This document shows positions 6,398 through 10,998 of a stretch of 10,998 bases of DNA, piece by piece (the first letter of the stretch is position 1; every line of letters begins with the position of its first letter). The stretch is from an uncultured Erysipelotrichaceae bacterium (GTDB lineage Bacteria; Bacillota_I; Bacilli_A; Erysipelotrichales; Erysipelotrichaceae), in assembly GCA_937902945.1 (NCBI GenBank), contig CALEMD010000161.1:1-10998 (forward strand), read 5' to 3'. The notes beneath the pieces were generated by a model that was given only the letters and a program-made list of their open reading frames with translations, had not been told where the DNA came from and searched no databases. The position numbers and the translations under genes are program-made.

Positions 6398-9046
6398 ATG
6401 AAACAGAAACAATTAACAGGCAATCAAGTAAGACAGATGTTCCTTGATTATTTCAAGTCGAAAGAACACATGATTGAACCAGGTGCAAGTCTGATTCCTC
6501 ACAATGATCCAACACTTCTTTGGATCAATGCCGGAGTTGCGGCTCTGAAAAAGTATTTTGATGGATCTGTCAAACCTGCATGCAATCGAATTGCCAACGC
6601 GCAGAAAAGCATTCGTACAAATGATATTGAAAATGTAGGAAAGACTGCAAGACACCATACATTCTTTGAGATGCTTGGCAATTTTTCCATCGGCGATTAT
6701 TTCAAAAAGGAAGCTATTCCATTTGCGTGGGAGTTTCTGACTTCACCGGAATGGATAGGCTTTGATCCGAATAAGCTGTATATCACAGTATATCCTGATG
6801 ATACAGAAGCTTATGACATATGGACAAAGGTATGCAAAGTCAATCCTGATCATATTCTGAAGTCAAAAGACAACTTCTGGGAAATCGGAGAGGGACCTGG
6901 CGGGCCGGATACTGAAATATACTACGACCGCGGTGAAAAATATGATCCGCAGAAGATAGGGGAAAAACTGTTCTTTGAAGAATTGGAAAACGACCGCTAC
7001 ATTGAGGTATGGAATGTAGTCTTCTCTCAGTATGACTGCAAGCCTGGAACATTGCCGCGCACTCAGTATAAAGAACTTCCTCAGAAAAACATCGATACAG
7101 GAATGGGACTGGAACGTCTTGTCTGTCTGATTCAGGATGGCGAGACAAATTTTGACACGGATTTTTTCCTGCCGATTATAAAAGCTGCAGAACAATACTC
7201 TGATTATCCATATGAAGGACAGTACAAAATGGCATACAGAGTCATTGCGGATCATATAAGAACAGTAACATTTGCTATTGCAGATGGTGCTTCTTTCTCA
7301 AATGAAGGACGTGGATACGTACTTAGAAGAGTACTGAGAAGAGCAGTCAGATATGGAATCAGTCTTGGAATAAAAGGCGCTTTCATGTATAAGCTTGTTC
7401 AGGTTGTTGCCGATAACATGAAGGACTTCTACCCTTATCTTGAAGAGAAAGTTGCTTTGATATCACAGCTTGTAAAAACTGAAGAAGAAGCTTTTCAAGC
7501 TACACTTGCGAATGGCGAATCACTTCTCAGAACTGAATTGAAAAAAGCTGAAGATACAAAAGAACTACCCGGAGAAGCTGTATTCAAACTGTATGACACA
7601 TATGGATTTCCTAAAGAATTAACATGTGAAATTGCCAGCGATGCAGGATATCATGTTGATCTTTCTGGATTTGATAGAGAAATGGCACAGCAGAAGGAAC
7701 GTGCTCGTACAGCAAGAGGAGACCTTCAATCCATGACCAGTCAATCAAAAGACCTAATGGATTTCACCAAGGAGTCTGTATTTACCGGCTATGAATCCAT
7801 GAACTGCAGCGGTAAAGCGATTGGCTTGTTTATGGATGGTGTCAGAGTGTCTGAACTTACTGACAGCGGAGATGTCATCATGAATGAAACCTGTTTCTAT
7901 GCTGAATCCGGAGGACAGACTGCTGATACAGGCAAGCTGAATAATGATACATTCAGCGCAGATGTAACAGATGTACGCAAAGCGCCTCATCAGCAGCATA
8001 TGATGCATGTTGAAAACATACAGGGTGTTCTGCACGAAGGCGATGAACTATCAGGACAGATCAACGTACAGCAGAGACTTCTAACTAAGGCAAACCACTC
8101 ATCTCTGCATCTATTGCAGGCAGCTTTGATTCAGGTTCTTGGCAATCATATAGCACAGGCTGGATCTTACTGCGGCAAGGATTATGCAAGATTTGACTTT
8201 ACCCATTTCAAGAAAATGAGTGAGGAAGAAATCAGACAGACTGAAGCAATAGTGAATACTATGATCAATGCAGATGCTGCTGTCAAAACTGAAATTCTGC
8301 CAATTGAAGAGGCAAAGAAAACGGGTGCAATCGCGCTGTTTGATGAAAAGTATGGAGAGAATGTACGCGTTGTATCCATGGGCGAATTCTCCCGTGAGTT
8401 CTGCGGCGGAACGCATGTTTCAAATACAGGTGAGCTTGGCGTCTTCAGAATTGTTTCTGAGGAGAGCATTGGGTCAGGCGTCAGAAGAATTACCTGCGAA
8501 ACAAAGATGAAAGCCTACACCGATTTTGCAGACGACCAGAAATATCTTCTGGAATCTGCGCAGATGCTCAAAATGAGTTCGGCATCGGGATTCAAGGAAA
8601 GACTGCAGATGCTGCTTGATGAAAATGCACAGCTTCATAAAGATAATGAAGCACATAAACAGAAAGAAATGATTCTGGAAGCTGATCAGAAGCTTAGTCA
8701 GAAAGAGGAAATCAATGGTATCAATGTACTGATTCTTTCTGTATCAAACCCAGATACCAATGCCTTAAAGACATATGCTGAGACTCTGCGAAACAGAATG
8801 AAAGATGGACTTGTTTTCATCAGCAGCGTTGCTGATGATAAAGCATCATTTATCTGTGCCAGCAGCAAAGCTGCAATCGAAAAGGGACTTAAAGCAGGAG
8901 ATATCGTTAAAGCTGCAGCTGCAGTGACAAACGGAAAAGGCGGAGGCCGTCCGGATATGGCGCAGGCAGGCGGAAGAGACATCGATTCTGTTGACAAGGC
9001 AATTGCTGAAGTAAGGGCACTGATCCTCAGCAAACTGAATGCATAA
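6398..9046 (+). CDS. alaS: Alanyl-tRNA synthetase (AlaRS)
   Basis: AlaRS joins alanine to tRNA-Ala and edits Ser/Gly mischarged products. I start at ATG 6398 (882 residues), preceded by AGAGGA at 6387-6392; an in-frame TTG at 6317 lies inside the T-box and is not used. Domains: the class II catalytic core with RHHTFFEMLGNFS (85-97) and motif 3 GMGLER (235-240), a tRNA-recognition region, the editing domain, and the C-Ala domain with GGGRPDMAQAGGRD (848-861). Metal ligands of the editing site are kept: HSSLH (H567, H571) and CGGTH (C669, H673). The residue equivalent to E. coli Thr567 is Leu570, and the usual His three residues after H571 is Gln574. The catalytic core has the short SIRTNDIENVG loop seen in clostridial-type enzymes instead of the E. 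coli AGGKHND form. It heads a plus-strand cluster and is controlled by the T-box. Confidence 0.98.
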   Translation: MKQKQLTGNQVRQMFLDYFKSKEHMIEPGASLIPHNDPTLLWINAGVAALKKYFDGSVKPACNRIANAQKSIRTNDIENVGKTARHHTFFEMLGNFSIGDYFKKEAIPFAWEFLTSPEWIGFDPNKLYITVYPDDTEAYDIWTKVCKVNPDHILKSKDNFWEIGEGPGGPDTEIYYDRGEKYDPQKIGEKLFFEELENDRYIEVWNVVFSQYDCKPGTLPRTQYKELPQKNIDTGMGLERLVCLIQDGETNFDTDFFLPIIKAAEQYSDYPYEGQYKMAYRVIADHIRTVTFAIADGASFSNEGRGYVLRRVLRRAVRYGISLGIKGAFMYKLVQVVADNMKDFYPYLEEKVALISQLVKTEEEAFQATLANGESLLRTELKKAEDTKELPGEAVFKLYDTYGFPKELTCEIASDAGYHVDLSGFDREMAQQKERARTARGDLQSMTSQSKDLMDFTKESVFTGYESMNCSGKAIGLFMDGVRVSELTDSGDVIMNETCFYAESGGQTADTGKLNNDTFSADVTDVRKAPHQQHMMHVENIQGVLHEGDELSGQINVQQRLLTKANHSSLHLLQAALIQVLGNHIAQAGSYCGKDYARFDFTHFKKMSEEEIRQTEAIVNTMINADAAVKTEILPIEEAKKTGAIALFDEKYGENVRVVSMGEFSREFCGGTHVSNTGELGVFRIVSEESIGSGVRRITCETKMKAYTDFADDQKYLLESAQMLKMSSASGFKERLQMLLDENAQLHKDNEAHKQKEMILEADQKLSQKEEINGINVLILSVSNPDTNALKTYAETLRNRMKDGLVFISSVADDKASFICASSKAAIEKGLKAGDIVKAAAAVTNGKGGGRPDMAQAGGRDIDSVDKAIAEVRALILSKLNA

Positions 9047-9051
9047 GCATT

Positions 9052-9086
9052 AGAACATGCGATTCAGCCTATACTTTTCATGTTCT
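9052..9086 (+). other. Weak inverted repeat after alaS
   Basis: AGAACATG (9052-9059) and CATGTTCT (9079-9086) can form an 8-bp stem around a 19-base loop, followed by TTGTTCT. TAGAACA can also pair with TGTTCTA at 9088-9094. The loop is large and the tail is interrupted, so this is at most a partial terminator or processing site between alaS and ireB. I see no convincing promoter in the rest of this 73-base gap. Confidence 0.3.
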
Positions 9087-9119
9087 TTGTTCTAGAATAA
9101 ACATATCAGGAGGCATGAT

Positions 9120-9383
9120 ATGACGAAGAGTGATGTGACAACAACAGTAAGCTTCAATGCGGATCAGGTTAGACGTGAAAATATATGTCAGGTCCTGAAA
9201 CTTGTACAGCAGGCACTTGAAGAAAGAGGCTATAACGCCATCAATCAGATGTCGGGATATTTAATTTCCAATGACCCTGCATATATTTCAAGTCATAAAA
9301 ATGCCCGCAGCATTATTCAATCTGTTGAAAGACATGAAATCATCGAAGAACTAGTAAGATTTTATTTGGAGGAACATAAATAA
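9120..9383 (+). CDS. ireB: IreB family regulatory phosphoprotein (DUF965/UPF0297)
   Basis: The 87-residue protein matches the small IreB family: the central core ALEERGYNAINQMSGYLIS is followed by DPAYISSHKNARS and ERHEIIEELVRFYL. In Enterococcus faecalis IreB is a cytoplasmic substrate of the PASTA kinase IreK and acts negatively on cephalosporin resistance; phosphorylation is on threonines near the N terminus. Here the N terminus carries T2 and a T7-T8-T9 run, suitable candidate sites by inference only. AGGAGG at 9108-9113, six bases before the ATG, fixes the start. The alaS-ireB-ruvX order is a classic Firmicutes arrangement, and ruvX begins three bases after its stop. Confidence 0.95.
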   Translation: MTKSDVTTTVSFNADQVRRENICQVLKLVQQALEERGYNAINQMSGYLISNDPAYISSHKNARSIIQSVERHEIIEELVRFYLEEHK

Positions 9384-9386
9384 TAC

Positions 9387-9800
9387 ATGAGAATTTTAGG
9401 GCTGGACCTTGGCAGCGTTACATGTGGAATTGCAATCAGCGATCCGCTTGGAATGATTGCAAGAGCATATGAAACTGTCCGTTTTACAGAAAATGATTAC
9501 GAAACTGCAAAGAACAGAGTAATTGAAATTATGAAGATGGAACAAGTTCAGGAAATTGTTCTTGGTCTGCCTAAACACATGAATGGTGATATAGGTATTC
9601 GCGGTGAAGTCAGTCAGGATTTCAAACAGATGCTTCTTGATGCAGGAAGTGTTCCCGTTGTTCTATGGGACGAACGTCTTACAACTAAGGCTGCTGAACG
9701 GATTCTTATTCAGGCGGATCTTTCCAGAAAGAAGCGCAAAAAAGTAATAGATCAGATGGCAGCCGTGCAGATACTGCAAAGCTATTTGGATTCAAAATAA
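9387..9800 (+). CDS. ruvX: RuvX/YqgF family nuclease (Holliday-junction resolvase-like)
   Basis: The protein has 137 residues, the usual length. It is a member of the RNase H-fold YqgF family, linked to pre-16S rRNA 5' processing in E. coli and to Holliday-junction cleavage in other bacteria; which role applies here cannot be told. Motifs: GLDLGSVTCGIAISDP (5-20) with acidic D7, EIVLGLPKHMNGD (56-68), LWDERLTTKAAERIL (93-107) with D95 and E96, and KVIDQMAAVQILQSYL (119-134) with D122. All expected acidic residues are present. The nearest Shine-Dalgarno sequence, GGAGG at 9368-9372, is inside the end of ireB and 14 bases from the ATG, rather far. With a three-base gap from ireB this suggests translational coupling. 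A small hairpin overlaps its stop codon. Confidence 0.95.
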   Translation: MRILGLDLGSVTCGIAISDPLGMIARAYETVRFTENDYETAKNRVIEIMKMEQVQEIVLGLPKHMNGDIGIRGEVSQDFKQMLLDAGSVPVVLWDERLTTKAAERILIQADLSRKKRKKVIDQMAAVQILQSYLDSK

Positions 9801-9820
9801 GGCGTATAACGCCTTTCTTT
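9799..9820 (+). terminator. Small intrinsic-terminator-like hairpin between ruvX and the DUF1292 gene
   Basis: AAGGCGT (9799-9805) and ACGCCTT (9809-9815) form a 7-bp stem around ATA, followed by TCTTT. The left arm begins in the ruvX stop codon and the ribosome site of the next gene starts at about 9823. The stem is short and the U tract broken by C, so partial termination or an RNA-processing/stability signal is more likely than a full stop, given that the downstream genes are usually cotranscribed. Confidence 0.6.
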
Positions 9821-9832
9821 ATGAGGAATACT

Positions 9833-10117
9833 ATGCATACAGATGAAAATGGAAAATTAACAATTACAGATGAAGACGGCAATCAAAAGGAGATGGAGAT
9901 AATCCTTACTTTTGATGATGACAAGAGCGGTAGAAAATTTGTTTTGTTTTCTGACCCTGCAGATCCCGATTCACAGGTATATGCCTATACATATGATGAA
10001 GATGGAAACATGGATGCATTGACATCGGATGACGACTGGCAGATGTGTGAAGAAGTACTTGCCGCATTCCAAGACGAAGAGGGACTTCACGAAAATGGCT
10101 CAGAAAAAGAAGCGTAA
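9833..10117 (+). CDS. DUF1292 family small acidic protein (YrzB-like)
   Basis: A 94-residue, strongly acidic protein with a typical DUF1292 (PF06949) pattern: LTITDEDGNQKEMEIILTF near the N terminus, then KFVLFSDPADPDSQVYAYTY, and an acidic C-terminal stretch with DDDWQMCEEVLAAFQDEE. The biochemical role of the family is unknown, and no catalytic motif, signal peptide or membrane segment is seen. I start at ATG 9833 because GAGGA (9823-9827) lies just upstream; ATG at 9821 is in frame but overlaps this ribosome site. Its place between ruvX and mltG matches yrzB in Bacillus subtilis, which supports the family call. The end overlaps mltG by 23 bases. Confidence 0.88.
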   Translation: MHTDENGKLTITDEDGNQKEMEIILTFDDDKSGRKFVLFSDPADPDSQVYAYTYDEDGNMDALTSDDDWQMCEEVLAAFQDEEGLHENGSEKEA

Positions 10118-10998
10118 GCTTAAGGTTTTGAATCTATTGCTGCTGATTGCAATTGTTTTAGCGATTGCAGCTGGCGGGCTATGGTTCACATATCAGCAGA
10201 ATATCAAACCTGTTTCATCAGCTGATGAAACTGTTCTTTTTGAAGTATCATCAGGTACCAGCGCTAAGAATACGGCTATAGAACTTGAAAAACAGGGCAT
10301 TATCAAAGATAGCACTTCAGCATATGTATATATGAAACTGAATAATCTTGGTGACATTAAGAGCGGTACATACGACTTGAATAAAAGCTGGGATGTCAAA
10401 CACATACTGACAGTTTTAAATGATCCTACAGCAGCCGCTGTAAATACCGTTTCTATAACAATTGTTGAAGGGGACTGGGCAAAGGACATTGCTGCTAAGA
10501 TAGAAGCAGAGACAAATGTTACTGCCGATGAACTGCTGACTCTGTGGAATGATGCTGATTATCTTGCATCACTGAAAGACAGATATGCATTCATAACGGA
10601 TGAAATGTTTTCTGACAGTGTCAGAATTTATCTGGAAGGATATCTAATGCCAGATACATATATTTTCTACAAAGAGACAGATGCTAAATCCGTTACCGAA
10701 AAAATACTTGATCAAACTGAAATCGTTTTTGAAAAATACAAACAGCAGATTGCCGACAGCGGCTATTCTACACATCAGATTTTCACTTTAGCCAGCATTG
10801 TTCAGTATGAAGCTTCTACAGAAGAAGACATGAAAATGATCGCAGGAGTTTTCTACAATCGATTGAATATCGATATGGCACTGCAGTCCAGCGTTACTGT
10901 ATGCTATGCAATTGATTTTGAAAAACAGACAGACAATTGGACAGCATGTGAAGTAAACAACGATTTTGAATCGCCTTATAATACGTATAAATATACTG
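10095..10998 (+). CDS. mltG: Endolytic transglycosylase MltG, 3' end cut off by the window
   Basis: MltG is a single-pass membrane enzyme that cleaves nascent peptidoglycan and sets glycan-strand length. The frame is open from ATG 10095 to the window edge: 301 codons of an expected 340-400. GAGGGA at 10079-10084 precedes the ATG. The N terminus is basic (MAQKKKRKLK) and followed by one membrane segment (about 11-31), with the catalytic part outside. A LysM-like region (about 45-130) leads to the YceG core: EGYLMPDTYIF, FTLASIVQYEAS, VFYNRL, MALQSSVTVCYA and ESPYNTYKYT. By alignment from memory with E. coli (MASIIEKET, catalytic E218), the catalytic residue is E239; the acidic residue two places before it is replaced by Q237. 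The missing C terminus should begin with a GLPPGPI-type motif. Overlap with the DUF1292 gene implies coupling. Confidence 0.94.
   Translation, partial: MAQKKKRKLKVLNLLLLIAIVLAIAAGGLWFTYQQNIKPVSSADETVLFEVSSGTSAKNTAIELEKQGIIKDSTSAYVYMKLNNLGDIKSGTYDLNKSWDVKHILTVLNDPTAAAVNTVSITIVEGDWAKDIAAKIEAETNVTADELLTLWNDADYLASLKDRYAFITDEMFSDSVRIYLEGYLMPDTYIFYKETDAKSVTEKILDQTEIVFEKYKQQIADSGYSTHQIFTLASIVQYEASTEEDMKMIAGVFYNRLNIDMALQSSVTVCYAIDFEKQTDNWTACEVNNDFESPYNTYKYT

Noticed and set aside
9052..9094. A strong terminator separating alaS from ireB
   Set aside because: The stem is 8 bp with a 19-base loop and an interrupted U tract, too weak to call with confidence; it is listed only as a weak inverted repeat.
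1..10998. Mobile element, CRISPR array, toxin-antitoxin pair or defence system
   Set aside because: I looked for transposase or integrase motifs, regularly spaced repeats, tRNA-linked attachment sites and small paired genes and saw none. All supported genes belong to known core or transporter families.

Overview
The window reads as a chromosomal core region of a low-GC Firmicute (Bacillota). TGA acts as a stop (mnmA, recD2 and the ABC ATPase end with it), so the mycoplasma code is excluded. Three things point to the Bacilli/Erysipelotrichia side: the order alaS-ireB-ruvX-DUF1292-mltG, a T-box leader before alaS, and an MnmA with a loop that I associate with Mollicutes/Erysipelotrichia. I infer an Erysipelotrichia-like organism but cannot name a genus.

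Layout. (1) 1-3297, plus strand: the 3' part of mnmA (tRNA 2-thiouridylase), overlapped by recD2 (5'-3' helicase). (2) 3303-6024, minus strand: a three-gene ABC importer operon (lipoprotein, permease, ATPase) of the TrpX/TrpY/TrpZ type. It meets recD2 tail to tail over a hairpin that covers both stop codons. (3) 6025-6397: a 373-base divergent control region. It holds a good sigma-A-type promoter for the ABC operon, a perfect 11-bp inverted repeat overlapping that promoter, an extended -10 promoter for alaS, and a full alanine T-box riboswitch with its terminator. (4) 6398-10998, plus strand: alaS, ireB, ruvX, a DUF1292 gene and the 5' part of mltG. These are closely packed, with a small intrinsic-terminator-like hairpin between ruvX and the DUF1292 gene.

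How the parts relate. Most genes are housekeeping: tRNA modification, tRNA charging, DNA repair and recombination, Holliday-junction/rRNA nuclease, control of cell-wall signalling, and glycan-strand termination. The accessory part is the ABC operon, which lies on the opposite strand and splits a gene block that is conserved in Firmicutes. Its substrate is unknown; the family suggests an amino acid, possibly aromatic.

I found no phage, insertion sequence, CRISPR array, toxin-antitoxin pair or defence system, and no clearly new multigene system. The best leads are the unexplained inverted repeat at the ABC promoter, the insertion of the ABC operon at this junction, and the altered editing-site motif in AlaRS.
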